Shown here: in pieces, positions 1-7,096 of the stretch
How positions within the stretch are numbered: the stretch's first letter is position 1
Layout: every line of letters starts with the position of its first letter
Origin: Methanosarcinales archaeon
GTDB taxonomy: Archaea; Halobacteriota; Syntropharchaeia; Alkanophagales; Methanospirareceae
Length of the DNA stretch: 25,880 nt
Direction of reading: 5' to 3'
Assembly: GCA_030665925.1 (NCBI GenBank)
Contig: DAOUYX010000001.1
Coordinates: 1-25,880, forward strand
Notes under the pieces: model-generated
Database searches by the model: none
What the model was told of the DNA's origin: nothing
Seen by the model: only the letters and a program-made list of their open reading frames with translations
Translations under genes and position numbers: made by a program

Positions 1-67
1 TTTTAAAAAATAAAGGGTTTATTTAACGCTAAGAACTAAAAACACTACAAACGGGGTGATAGCAATC

Positions 68-1117
68 ATGAGAATGAAAAATGCCATAGAAAACATCAAA
101 GCACTGGACGGAACAGCGATGCGAATCGCCAGGGAAAGACAAGATACTCTCACAAAACCCACGAGTAGCTTGGGAACCTTAGAAGACATATCCATACAAA
201 TTGCAGGAATCACGGGCAATCCCTCGCAGGGGATAAAGGATAAAGTAATTATAACGATGGCTGGTGACCACGGCGTTACGGAGGCGGGAGTGAGTGCGTA
301 TCCCAGCGAGATTACTGGTCAGATGATTTATAATTTCCTTAACGGCGGTGCCGCAATAAATGTATTGGCGAGACACGTGGGTGCACGAGTGGTTGTCGTT
401 GATATGGGCGTTGCTGTGGATATAGTAAGCGAAACGCTGGTTGATAAGAAAATCGGTTATGGAACCGCGAATATGATAAACGGACCTGCAATGACTCATG
501 ATGATGCGGTGCGGTCTATCGAAGCGGGCATAGAAGTCCTCGAACTCGAAGCTGAGAAGGGCATGGATATTGTTGGCGTTGGAGACATGGGAATTGGAAA
601 TACAACGCCAAGCAGCGCTATTGCAGCGGTAATAACAGGAGCAGCGGTGAGAGCAGTAACTGGTAGAGGCACTGGTCTTGACGACGAAGGGCTGGAAAGG
701 AAGATAGAGGTAATAGAGAAGGCAATAAGCGTTAATCACCTGAACAAAAAGAACCCGATAGACGTCCTCGCAAAAGTAGGCGGTTTTGAGATCGGCGGGA
801 TGGTCGGAGTTATGCTGGCAGCGGCATCGCACAGAATTCCAGTGGTTATAGACGGGTTTATATCAGGTGCCGCAGCGTTAATTGCTTATGAGATAGCACC
901 CGCAGTGAAAGATTACATGATTGCATCGCATCAGTCGGTAGAGCGTGGACATTCGGTGGTTCTCGATTACATCGGGTTGAAGCCACTGCTTGACCTGGAT
1001 ATGCGACTTGGTGAAGGCACGGGTGCGGCGTTAGGAATAAGCATTGTAGAAGCGGCATGCAAAATACTGAACGAGATGGCGACTTTTGAAGCGGCTGGTG
1101 TCTCCGAACGATCATAG
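68..1117 (+). CDS. cobT: Nicotinate-nucleotide:dimethylbenzimidazole phosphoribosyltransferase (CobT)
   Basis: Makes the alpha-ribazole phosphate of the lower corrinoid ligand from nicotinate mononucleotide and a benzimidazole base; cytoplasmic, late cobamide assembly. Seen: AGDHGV near residues 65-70, a GNTTPSSA loop near 177-184, and LGEGTGAALG with the glutamate at about 316, matching catalytic Glu317 of the Salmonella enzyme. The length of 349 aa is normal. At the position of Salmonella Glu174 (usual GEMGIGNTT) this protein has Asp (GDMGIGNTT, about residue 173). A GTG at 56 is in frame, but GGGGTGAT at 53-60 is an ideal Shine-Dalgarno for the ATG at 68, so I use that start. It is transcribed alone, converging on the ACT regulator. 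This is the bacterial-type CobT; many methanogens have a different archaeal family for this step, so transfer from bacteria is possible. Function is secure; the natural base used is unknown. Confidence 0.93.
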   Translation: MRMKNAIENIKALDGTAMRIARERQDTLTKPTSSLGTLEDISIQIAGITGNPSQGIKDKVIITMAGDHGVTEAGVSAYPSEITGQMIYNFLNGGAAINVLARHVGARVVVVDMGVAVDIVSETLVDKKIGYGTANMINGPAMTHDDAVRSIEAGIEVLELEAEKGMDIVGVGDMGIGNTTPSSAIAAVITGAAVRAVTGRGTGLDDEGLERKIEVIEKAISVNHLNKKNPIDVLAKVGGFEIGGMVGVMLAAASHRIPVVIDGFISGAAALIAYEIAPAVKDYMIASHQSVERGHSVVLDYIGLKPLLDLDMRLGEGTGAALGISIVEAACKILNEMATFEAAGVSERS

Positions 1118-1120
1118 CGC

Positions 1121-1151
1121 AACACTATGGAGGTATGTGTCAGTGTTTTTT
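1121..1151 (+). terminator. Possible stem-loop terminator after cobT
   Basis: AACACT at 1121-1126 pairs with AGTGTT at 1142-1147 across a loop of 15 bases, and the right arm runs into a T tract ending at 1151. It lies just after the cobT stop codon. The stem is only six base pairs, so this is tentative. Confidence 0.35.
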
Positions 1152-1196
1152 CCTTCCAAAATCTCATCATCCGGTACAATCAGGAATTTCATATCT

Positions 1197-1709
1197 CTAT
1201 GATGGCGGGTGAATCTGCACGCCTTTTACACTCTTTAGCCTTCCTATTTCTTCTATTAACTCTCCCGGTATGTTCCTATCGGTGATAATCGTGAGTTTTG
1301 GGTTATCTACCAGATAGGGGTCGTCACTAACCGCTTGTCTTATGCTCACTCCCCGCCTTGCCATGACCGTAGCAACCTCTCCAAGTATCCCTTTTGCTTT
1401 CGCATCCATGGGATGAATAATAATCACACTAAGCCCCAACAAAGGAGCAACTTCAGCAAGAAACGCAATAGACCGCATATTCTCAAATACTTTCTTCAAT
1501 GCGGGCTCTCCTAAAATTCTTTTCACGGTCATATCAACTACCCGCCGATCCACGCCTATCTCACTTGCTATCTGCGTATGAGGTATCTCAATCCCGCCTG
1601 AGGCTACTTTCCCTTCGGGACTCACTTGGAATCCTCTCTCCAGTAAGAGTTCTATAACCTTCTTTTGCGATGGTGAACCTTCAAACTTCTCCATTACTTC
1701 TTTCCACAT
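1197..1709 (-). CDS. HTH-ACT domain regulator of amino acid metabolism
   Basis: A 170-aa protein that looks like the archaeal family of predicted amino-acid-metabolism regulators. The first half (about residues 10-80) is helical and includes an HTH-like stretch (IPHTQIASEIGVDRRVVDMTV). The second half (about 88-168) has ACT-domain features: hydrophobic strands with SVIIIHPMDAKAKGILGEVA and a final VKGVQIHPPS strand. ACT domains bind small ligands, usually amino acids, so this is likely a ligand-responsive DNA-binding protein; the ligand cannot be read. The ATG at 1709 has AGAGGAAAGC directly upstream, a reasonable ribosome site. The gene stands alone, convergent with cobT. The upstream region has several GTTAC/GTAAC motifs that might be an operator. 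Confidence 0.75.
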   Translation of the reverse strand: MWKEVMEKFEGSPSQKKVIELLLERGFQVSPEGKVASGGIEIPHTQIASEIGVDRRVVDMTVKRILGEPALKKVFENMRSIAFLAEVAPLLGLSVIIIHPMDAKAKGILGEVATVMARRGVSIRQAVSDDPYLVDNPKLTIITDRNIPGELIEEIGRLKSVKGVQIHPPS

Positions 1710-1730
1710 CGCTTTCCTCTTTTCCGTTCC

Positions 1731-1783
1731 CGTAACCGCTTTCCTTTTAAGAAAAGACGTTACCTAAGATTTACGTTACGTAA
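1731..1783. promoter_or_regulatory. Clustered GTTAC/GTAAC motifs upstream of the ACT regulator
   Basis: CGTAACC at 1731, CGTTACC at 1758 and CGTTACG at 1774 run into the palindrome TTACGTAA at 1776-1783. All lie within about 75 bases of the regulator start, between it and the end of the next gene. Seen directly; that they form an autoregulatory operator is inference. Confidence 0.3.
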
Positions 1784-1803
1784 TCTCCGGTGGTGTATTT
1801 GGC

Positions 1804-1820
1804 AGAAGGATATCCCTTCT
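1804..1820 (-). terminator. Stem-loop at the 3' end of the small membrane protein gene
   Basis: AGAAGG at 1804-1809 and CCTTCT at 1815-1820 form a perfect six-base-pair stem with a five-base loop. The first base of the stop codon overlaps the stem. Possibly a transcript end signal; short, so uncertain. Confidence 0.3.
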
Positions 1821-2137
1821 TACCGATATCCCCTTTTCGTGATATCCTCGCGTATTTCCTCGAATCTCCTCGTTGCGGTACCCACTTTGTCTCTCACTTC
1901 CTCTTCTACGGATTGCATACTCACCCGCAAAGACCGCTCCTTCTCGCTCAAATCTCGTTCTATTCGCCGCAATCGCTCATCTATGCTTAAGAACAATAGC
2001 GCTAACATTCCGACCGTTATCACTGCTGCAAGTGCAATCGCTGAGTCACGATACCTGCCCCACAACCGATACGTAAGCACGAAGGTAGAGAAGACCATCA
2101 CCACCGAAAATATTATATTCCTTGCTTCCATACTCAT
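1820..2137 (-). CDS. Small membrane protein with two TM helices and a coiled-coil tail
   Basis: A 105-aa protein I do not recognise. Residues about 7-22 (IIFSVVMVFSTFVLTY) and 32-51 (AIALAAVITVGMLALLFLSI) are hydrophobic enough for two membrane helices. The rest, about 52-105, is highly charged, with heptad-like Glu/Arg patterns suggesting a cytoplasmic coiled coil. The start is the ATG at 2137 or the second ATG at 2131; a run AAAAGGGGG lies immediately upstream and its spacing suits 2131 better. It is divergent from mobA. It could be an anchor or scaffold protein; no function is claimed. The coding call rests on the clear membrane-plus-coil composition and a proper ribosome site. Confidence 0.65.
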   Translation of the reverse strand: MSMEARNIIFSVVMVFSTFVLTYRLWGRYRDSAIALAAVITVGMLALLFLSIDERLRRIERDLSEKERSLRVSMQSVEEEVRDKVGTATRRFEEIREDITKRGYR

Positions 2138-2209
2138 CCCCCTTTTCCCCTCTTTATTTTTACTTGTGCTGGAAATTCATAACCACAATTATCTAACTTT
2201 CCGTTTCTA

Positions 2210-2220
2210 TTTAAATATAA
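2210..2220 (+). promoter_or_regulatory. TATA box for mobA
   Basis: ATTTAAATATA-like element centred near 2215. Archaeal transcription begins about 25-27 bases downstream, i.e. about 2241, only a few bases before the GTG/ATG start codons at 2246/2252. A leaderless or nearly leaderless transcript is likely. Confidence 0.5.
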
Positions 2221-2245
2221 AGCCTTTTAGTTTCTGAATGAACTG

Positions 2246-2902
2246 GTGGAGATGCAAAAAACAGTACTTATCCTGGCAGGTGGGAAAAGCCAAAGATTCC
2301 AATCTTTCGATAAATGCTTCATCACGTTAAACAACAAACCACTCATACAGCATGTGATTGATAACCTATCGAGCGTGGCAGACGAGATAATAGTGGCAGT
2401 ACGAGACGAGCAGCAAGGGGAACAGATCAGAGATGCCATACCAAATAATACCGTTTTGGTTTTTGACACGTTGAAGGGCTTTGGTCCGCTTGCAGGCATA
2501 CTATCGGGTTTAGAACGGGCTTTCTCTTCGTATTCCCTCGTTATCGGCTGCGATATGCCGTTTGTGAACAGATACGTGGTAGAATTTCTATTTGAGGTAG
2601 CTGAGCGTGGTAATTACGATGCAGTCGTGCCGAGATGGGAAAACGGAATGGTAGAGCAATTGCATGCGGTTTATAAAAGAGAGCCGATGCTTGCAGCGAT
2701 AAGAGATTCGATAAAAAAAGGTGATGCGAAGATACTTAATGTTTTATCACGGCTCAAAAATGTCAATTACATTCCCATGAATACAATAAGAGGCATTGAC
2801 ACGGAGTTGATAACCTTTCGAAATATTAACACGCCGGAAGAGTTGAAAAATTGTGCATCACTGGTTGAGACGGAAATACCAAGAGACGAGAGGCGTAAAT
2901 AA
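2246..2902 (+). CDS. mobA: Molybdopterin cofactor guanylyltransferase (MobA family)
   Basis: Transfers GMP from GTP to molybdopterin to form the dinucleotide cofactor used by molybdenum or tungsten enzymes such as formate or formylmethanofuran dehydrogenases; cytoplasmic. Seen: nucleotide-binding loop LAGGKSQRF at residues 10-18, FDK at 21-23 with the conserved lysine, GFGPLAGI near 78-85, and the metal-binding aspartate in GCDMPF (Asp103). The 218-aa length is typical. The related MobA-like NTP transferases (including CofC-type) share the fold; the GGxSxRF...DK pattern favours MobA. The start is GTG at 2246 or ATG at 2252 (216 aa). GGTGGAG sits right against the ATG, too close for a normal ribosome site, consistent with leaderless translation. 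No Mo-enzyme gene is adjacent. Confidence 0.85.
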   Translation: MEMQKTVLILAGGKSQRFQSFDKCFITLNNKPLIQHVIDNLSSVADEIIVAVRDEQQGEQIRDAIPNNTVLVFDTLKGFGPLAGILSGLERAFSSYSLVIGCDMPFVNRYVVEFLFEVAERGNYDAVVPRWENGMVEQLHAVYKREPMLAAIRDSIKKGDAKILNVLSRLKNVNYIPMNTIRGIDTELITFRNINTPEELKNCASLVETEIPRDERRK

Positions 2903-2920
2903 AACAGTCGTAATTTTAGC

Positions 2921-3065
2921 TAACCACAGATTACACTGATTCCCACGAGAAAATGTAAACTTTGAGATACAAGAAGTCAGAGAACAGTGGTTAGAATTCT
3001 GTTTTCTATTCTTTGATCTCCGGTCTTGTGTCTATCTTGTGGAATCTCGTGGTTTTTTGCACAAT
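2921..3065. repeat. Degenerate inverted-repeat element (CACAGATTA-CACTGATT family)
   Basis: The left arm at 2921-2950 contains CCACAGATTACACTGATT followed by CCCACGAG. The reverse complement of the right arm (about 3031-3058) reads AACCACGAGATTCCACAAGA, an imperfect match to the left arm. The left arm resembles the CACAGATTAACACTGATT unit at 24209 and in the element at 21483-21785, so it belongs to the same dispersed family. The right arm supplies the last codons and stop of the PHP gene. Confidence 0.6.
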
Positions 3066-3772
3066 TGAGAGAGATAAACTCCAAAAGGCGCTCTCTTACA
3101 ACTCTTTATCCTTACCTTACCCTCTTTTATCCTCCTCAGGATCGCTTCGTATTCGGGCTTTTGCGCTACGTCAACCTCAACATCTACGGTCGCAAGACCA
3201 ACGCAGTCCGCGGAATGTGCATCGCTTCCCACAACGGCTATAATGTTGTTGGTGGCTGCCTTTCTCCTCGCCATTTCATTCGCGACTCCGAAGAAATATC
3301 TGGAATTGTATGTTTCTATCGCGTCTATGCCGGGATGCACGCAAAGATTACCGATGCTATGGCGGAACGGATGGAAAGGATGCGGCGCAATAATCACAAC
3401 CGTGCCTTTATTCTCCTTCTCTTTCTCTCTTTGCCGCGCTATTCTTATCGTTTCCTCTGGCGATAACCCTTCCTCTATCCCTTCTTCGACTCCAAGCACA
3501 ATCAAATGACCTTCGGACGTTGATACTTCTATACCAGGGATAACTATCAAATCCCACTCGTTATCGGCTACGTATTTCCGCGCCGCAGAAGAACCGTCCA
3601 TCGTGTCGTGGTCGCATATTGCGATACCATCAAGCTTTTCCGCTATCGCGCTTTCTATTATCTCCTCGATGGAGGCACGTCCGTCATGCGAGTAATTCGT
3701 ATGCACGTGCAGGTCAAGAGTTAGTGTTCGCGTTAGGGGCATTGTACGTCTACTGAGTTTATCTAATGGCAT
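3032..3772 (-). CDS. PHP-domain metal-dependent phosphoesterase
   Basis: A 246-aa phosphoesterase of the polymerase-and-histidinol-phosphatase (PHP) superfamily. The four PHP motifs are present: LHVHTNYSHDG (His22, His24), CDHDT (Asp54, His55), PGIEVS, and late HPFHPF and GSDAHS. These bind a multinuclear metal centre that hydrolyses phosphoester bonds; the substrate is unknown (oligoribonucleotide and AMP phosphatases exist in related families). The frame opens at TTG 3787, but GGTGATT at 3785-3779 lies six bases before the ATG at 3772, so I start there. That ribosome site lies inside the end of the upstream synthase gene (stop at 3781-3783), so the two are probably co-transcribed and coupled. 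The last residues (KKPRDSTR) are encoded by the right arm of a repeat element. Confidence 0.85.
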   Translation of the reverse strand: MPLDKLSRRTMPLTRTLTLDLHVHTNYSHDGRASIEEIIESAIAEKLDGIAICDHDTMDGSSAARKYVADNEWDLIVIPGIEVSTSEGHLIVLGVEEGIEEGLSPEETIRIARQREKEKENKGTVVIIAPHPFHPFRHSIGNLCVHPGIDAIETYNSRYFFGVANEMARRKAATNNIIAVVGSDAHSADCVGLATVDVEVDVAQKPEYEAILRRIKEGKVRIKSCKRAPFGVYLSQLCKKPRDSTR

Positions 3773-3780
3773 TAAGTTAA

Positions 3781-5262
3781 TCACCAATACAATCTATTCA
3801 CGCCGTTGATTAGTGCGTGCACCGATGCGATGACGATGTCTTCACTCACGCCACTCGCGGTCATCGTCTTATCTCCCCTGCTTATCTTTACTACTACGTT
3901 TACCAGCGCATCCGTTCCACCGGTGATGGCGTCAACATGGTACTCCTCAAGGCGTAAATCGTTCATTGCCCTTCCCGCCAGTGCTTTCCTCAATGCATTT
4001 ATCGCTGCATCCACCGGACCGATACCAACGTCTGCTTCCACAATATCCTCGCCATCTATCTTCAATCTTATTGATGCCGTTGGCCGAACGTTCTTCCCGG
4101 ATACCACAGATAAGTCAATAAGTTTTATCTTCTCCTCTCTTTCTATGCTCAGCACGTCCTCGACTATCGCCTGGAAATCCGAATCCGTAACTAATTTACC
4201 CTTATCGCCGAGTTCCTTCACTTTCACCAATATCCTCGTCATCTGCTCCTCATCGGCTGCGATGCCCATCTCTTTCAACACCTGTTTCACTGACGCCTTA
4301 CCCGTATGCTTCCCGAATGCAAATCGTCTTGTTCTCCCTATTATCGCCGGATCCATTGGCTCATATAAGCTCTTATCCGCCAACGTCCCGTGGACGTGCA
4401 TTCCCGATTCGTGCGTGAAGGCGTTATCGCCCATAAGCGGCTTGTTCGGAGCAAGCGGCATCTTTGTCAAATTCCTGACAACTCGAGAAGTTTCATACAA
4501 CTTTCCTTTCGTGATTCTCGTTTTCACATCGTAAAGCAGTTCCAAAGCGGTTACCACCTCTTCCAAGGAGGCATTACCCGCCCGTTCTCCCAGGCCGTTC
4601 ACCGTGACATGTACAATCCTTGCTCCCGCCGACACCGCAGCTATCGTATTCGCAGTGGCTAATCCGAAGTCGTTATGACAATGCACGGAAACCGGAGTGT
4701 TAACTGTGCAAAGAGACCGAAATATCTCCTTCGTTCGCTCCGGATACAACACACCAACGGTATCGCAGAAACATAAACGGTCAACAACCGTGGATAAATC
4801 CGAGAAGAAGGATTTCAAAAATGCCATATCCGCTCTGGATGCGTCCTCGGAACTGATCTCCACGTTTAAGCCGTGCGCTTTCACATATTCCGCCATCTCA
4901 ATCGTCCTAGCTCTCAGCGTCTCCCGATCCATCTTCAGCTTCTTCTTTATGTGCGCGTCCGAAACGGGAGCAACCAGATTAATCGTATCAACGTCACATT
5001 TAATTGCAGCATCAATATCTCCCTTCAGTAGCCGCGCAAAGGAGCAAATGTCAGCCTTCAAACCTTCGTTCGCTATTGCCTTTATCGCTCTCTGCTCGCC
5101 TTCCGAAATGATAGCCGTGCCCGCTTCTATAACGTCAACGCCGAGTATATCAAGCTGTTTTGCAATCTGCAACTTCTGTTCTGGAGTCAACGACACCCCC
5201 GGGGTTTGCTCGCCATCACGAAGCGTGGTGTCCAGGACTTTTACCGCTTTTACTTCCTCCAT
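3781..5262 (-). CDS. cimA: Citramalate/2-isopropylmalate synthase family enzyme (CimA/LeuA)
   Basis: Condenses acetyl-CoA with a 2-oxo acid. Seen: DTTLRDGEQTPGV from residue 11, the metal-binding HCHNDFG at 194-200, and NGLGERAGNA at 222-231, all signatures of the HMG-CoA-lyase-like synthase family. Residues from about 370 to 493 form the C-terminal regulatory (LeuA dimer) domain, which homocitrate synthase AksA (about 400 aa) lacks. The length of 493 aa and the phrase EAGTAIISEGEQ resemble, as I recall it, archaeal (R)-citramalate synthase CimA, used for isoleucine from pyruvate; 2-isopropylmalate synthase (leucine) is the main alternative. Start at the ATG at 5262, with AAGGAATGAT upstream and a TATA element about 45 bases away. 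Followed by the PHP gene. Family is certain, substrate moderate. Confidence 0.8.
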   Translation of the reverse strand: MEEVKAVKVLDTTLRDGEQTPGVSLTPEQKLQIAKQLDILGVDVIEAGTAIISEGEQRAIKAIANEGLKADICSFARLLKGDIDAAIKCDVDTINLVAPVSDAHIKKKLKMDRETLRARTIEMAEYVKAHGLNVEISSEDASRADMAFLKSFFSDLSTVVDRLCFCDTVGVLYPERTKEIFRSLCTVNTPVSVHCHNDFGLATANTIAAVSAGARIVHVTVNGLGERAGNASLEEVVTALELLYDVKTRITKGKLYETSRVVRNLTKMPLAPNKPLMGDNAFTHESGMHVHGTLADKSLYEPMDPAIIGRTRRFAFGKHTGKASVKQVLKEMGIAADEEQMTRILVKVKELGDKGKLVTDSDFQAIVEDVLSIEREEKIKLIDLSVVSGKNVRPTASIRLKIDGEDIVEADVGIGPVDAAINALRKALAGRAMNDLRLEEYHVDAITGGTDALVNVVVKISRGDKTMTASGVSEDIVIASVHALINGVNRLYW

Positions 5263-5301
5263 AAGCTATCATTCCTTGTCTACTATAATAAGTGGTAGGC
5301 G

Positions 5302-5316
5302 TATTTATTTATAATT
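5302..5316. promoter_or_regulatory. Shared TATA region between cimA (-) and flavodoxin (+)
   Basis: The stretch TATTTATTTATAATT reads as TTTATAAT on the + strand and TTATAAATA on the - strand. At 25-27 bases from each, transcription would start near 5337 (+) and 5284 (-), giving leaders of about 16 and 22 bases that still contain the respective ribosome sites. Placement is inferred from spacing. Confidence 0.45.
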
Positions 5317-5342
5317 CAACCTACTCCAATTTAAATTTACTT

Positions 5343-5348
5343 GGTGAT
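5343..5348 (+). promoter_or_regulatory. Shine-Dalgarno GGTGAT for a CTG start
   Basis: GGTGAT lies five bases before the CTG at 5354. It decides the start of the flavodoxin gene: an in-frame stop (TAA, 5348-5350) precedes it, and the next ATG (5417) has no comparable ribosome site and would cut off the flavodoxin N-terminus. Confidence 0.6.
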
Positions 5349-5353
5349 AAAAA

Positions 5354-5818
5354 CTGAAAGCGCTAATAATTTACTCTTCGCGGCATCATAGGAACACTGA
5401 AAAAATTGCTCACGAAATGGCAACTGTTCTTAACAATGCAGAATTAGTAAACCTCAACGAGGCGGACACACCCGCCTTAGCAGACTATGATCTGATCGGT
5501 TTTGGTTCCGGGATTTATTGGGACCGTCACGATAAAAGATTGTTAGATCTCGTTGGTACTTTGCCTCTGGTAAACAACAAAAGGGCATTTATTTTTTCTA
5601 CAAGTGGGATAAGAGAAGGTCGCGTTTTGAATAATTTTAACAGGCGATTAAAGCGGAAATTGTTAGAGAAGGAGTTTATTATTATTGGAGATTTTTCATG
5701 CCGAGGATTCGATACTGTCGGTCCGTTAATACTAATTGGTGGAATACACAAAGGCAGACCGAATGAAAATGATTTAGAAGCGGCAGCGGATTTTGCAAAG
5801 GGTTTGCATGCCAAATAA
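5354..5818 (+). CDS. Flavodoxin-like protein, apparent CTG start
   Basis: A 154-aa flavodoxin-fold protein, probably FMN-binding and electron-carrying or part of a flavodoxin/protoporphyrinogen-oxidase-like family. A start at ATG 5417 would lack the first strand and FMN phosphate loop. Reading upstream in the same frame gives KALIIYSSRHHRNTEKIAHE, a classic flavodoxin beginning (strand, then S-x-x-x-N-T-x-K-I-A). Later features are DYDLIGFGSGIYW (about 44-56), KRAFIFSTSG and GDFSCRGFDT. No ATG, GTG or TTG occurs between the upstream stop (5348-5350) and 5417; the only codon with a good ribosome site is CTG at 5354. So either CTG initiates, or an ATG was altered by mutation or sequencing error. 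Its redox partner is not evident from the neighbours. Confidence 0.82.
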   Translation: MKALIIYSSRHHRNTEKIAHEMATVLNNAELVNLNEADTPALADYDLIGFGSGIYWDRHDKRLLDLVGTLPLVNNKRAFIFSTSGIREGRVLNNFNRRLKRKLLEKEFIIIGDFSCRGFDTVGPLILIGGIHKGRPNENDLEAAADFAKGLHAK

Positions 5819-5845
5819 ATGATGAACGCAAATTTTCATAAATGC

Positions 5846-5855
5846 TTTATAATAA
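5846..5855 (+). promoter_or_regulatory. TATA box for the cyclodeaminase/dehydrogenase gene
   Basis: TTTATAATAA centred near 5850 predicts transcription from about 5876, roughly nine bases before the ATG at 5885. No Shine-Dalgarno is visible, so initiation is probably leaderless-like. Confidence 0.45.
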
Positions 5856-5884
5856 TCGCAACCAAACAATGTAACCACTGACCG

Positions 5885-6859
5885 ATGAGAAGGATAGAAG
5901 AGCTTGACACGTTCCTTATAACAAACGAAGAACTGAAAGGGACGATAGAGGAGATTGGATGGAAGGATTTCATTGCGGAGATCAAAAGCGGGTTTGAGCA
6001 CAGCTCTTTGGGGTACAGTATCGCGCCACCAAAGGTGTACGTTAATACAGAAGTGTCCGACATGAGATGTATGCCCGCGTATCTACCGAAATATAATCCG
6101 CATTACTGTGGTGTGAAGATCGTTTCGGTTGCACCGGGGAATGAAAGGTTTGGCGTACCCACGGTATTGGGTGAATATTTGCTCCGGGATGCGGAAACGC
6201 AGCAATTGATTGCGATACTGCAGGCAGAGGAGATGACCGCGTATAGAACCGGTGCGGCTATGGGTGTTGCTACTGACGCATTAGCAAGGAAAGATTGTGA
6301 AGTGCTCGGTATAATAGGTGCGGGAAAGCAAGCTCCCTACCAGGCTAAGGCAATACTGACTGTAAGACCTTCCATTGATAGAATAAAGGTGTTTGATACC
6401 ACAGAGCGACATGCGATAAGATTTAAAGCCGAATATGAGAGTGAATTTGGTGTTGACATCGCAGTCGCCGGATTGGAGGATGCAATGGATGCTGATATAG
6501 TTACAACGGTAACTCCTGCTACGAAACCGTTCATTTCCCCTGAACTGATAAAGCCAGGAATGCATCTTAACGGCGTTGGCGCGGATTCAAAGACGAAGAT
6601 AGAATTCTACCCGGAAGCGCTGAAGAAATGCAGGATATTTGTTGATGCATTATCGCAGTGCAAACATTCAGGTGAGATCTATCAAGGGCTGGAGAGAGGG
6701 ATAGTAAAAGAAGAGGATTTGGTTCCTTTGGGTGACGTTCTGCTTGGGAAAGCAAAGGGCAGGACGAGCGAAGACGATATAACCTTCTTCAAATCTACTG
6801 GCGTTGCGGTTGAAGATTTAATTACTGCAATACTGGTATTTGAAAAGTTGAAACAATAA
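5885..6859 (+). CDS. Ornithine cyclodeaminase / alanine dehydrogenase family protein
   Basis: A 324-aa NAD(P)-binding enzyme of the ornithine cyclodeaminase/mu-crystallin family. Members convert ornithine to proline plus ammonia, act as archaeal alanine dehydrogenases, or reduce cyclic imines; sequence alone does not choose. Seen: GVKIVSVAPGN with Lys78 in the family's substrate-binding G-x-K...P-x-N context, AYRTGA at 119-124, the Rossmann loop GIIGAGKQA at 142-150, the conserved Asp in GADSK (about 233), and a C-terminal KSTGVAVEDL. Length is normal for the family. Starts at the ATG at 5885 close behind a TATA box. Apparently a single-gene unit followed by a strong hairpin. Confidence 0.86.
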   Translation: MRRIEELDTFLITNEELKGTIEEIGWKDFIAEIKSGFEHSSLGYSIAPPKVYVNTEVSDMRCMPAYLPKYNPHYCGVKIVSVAPGNERFGVPTVLGEYLLRDAETQQLIAILQAEEMTAYRTGAAMGVATDALARKDCEVLGIIGAGKQAPYQAKAILTVRPSIDRIKVFDTTERHAIRFKAEYESEFGVDIAVAGLEDAMDADIVTTVTPATKPFISPELIKPGMHLNGVGADSKTKIEFYPEALKKCRIFVDALSQCKHSGEIYQGLERGIVKEEDLVPLGDVLLGKAKGRTSEDDITFFKSTGVAVEDLITAILVFEKLKQ

Positions 6860-6874
6860 GGAGCCAGACCATCA

Positions 6875-6897
6875 AACTTTCTTTCACAAAGAAAGTT
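6875..6897 (+). terminator. Perfect 10-bp hairpin after the cyclodeaminase gene
   Basis: AACTTTCTTT (6875-6884), loop CAC, AAAGAAAGTT (6888-6897): ten uninterrupted pairs starting 16 bases after the stop codon. A second weaker hairpin, CTTTTT/AAAAAG, follows at 6942-6955. The motif GGATTAAA occurs after each of two halves (6898 and 6933). Probably a transcript end or RNA-stabilising structure. The rest of 6900-7096 is A+T-rich without a gene. Confidence 0.5.
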
Positions 6898-7096
6898 GGA
6901 TTAAAGAAACCTGTATTTTCGCGCAGCGTTTTGGATTAAACCTTTTTCTAAAAAGAAAACTAACAAAAAAATCGGGACTGTCAACTTTGTTGGGTGCTGA
7001 CACTAATATCATTTTTTAAAAACCCTATTTTTCCTAAATGCCGAATGATTTTTAAATTGAATCTGCTATAACCCACGACAACTTTACAACCACCAC

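Noticed and set aside
56..67. GTG start for cobT at 56
   Set aside because: The GTG is part of the Shine-Dalgarno GGGGTGAT serving the ATG at 68; the extra residues are not family sequence.
179..832. Long minus-strand frame of 217 codons opposite cobT
   Set aside because: Fully antisense to an obvious cobT; Cys/His/Tyr-rich composition of a shadow frame, no ribosome site.
3806..4534. Plus-strand frame of 242 codons opposite the citramalate/isopropylmalate synthase
   Set aside because: Ser/Thr-rich low-complexity translation antisense to a clear conserved gene.
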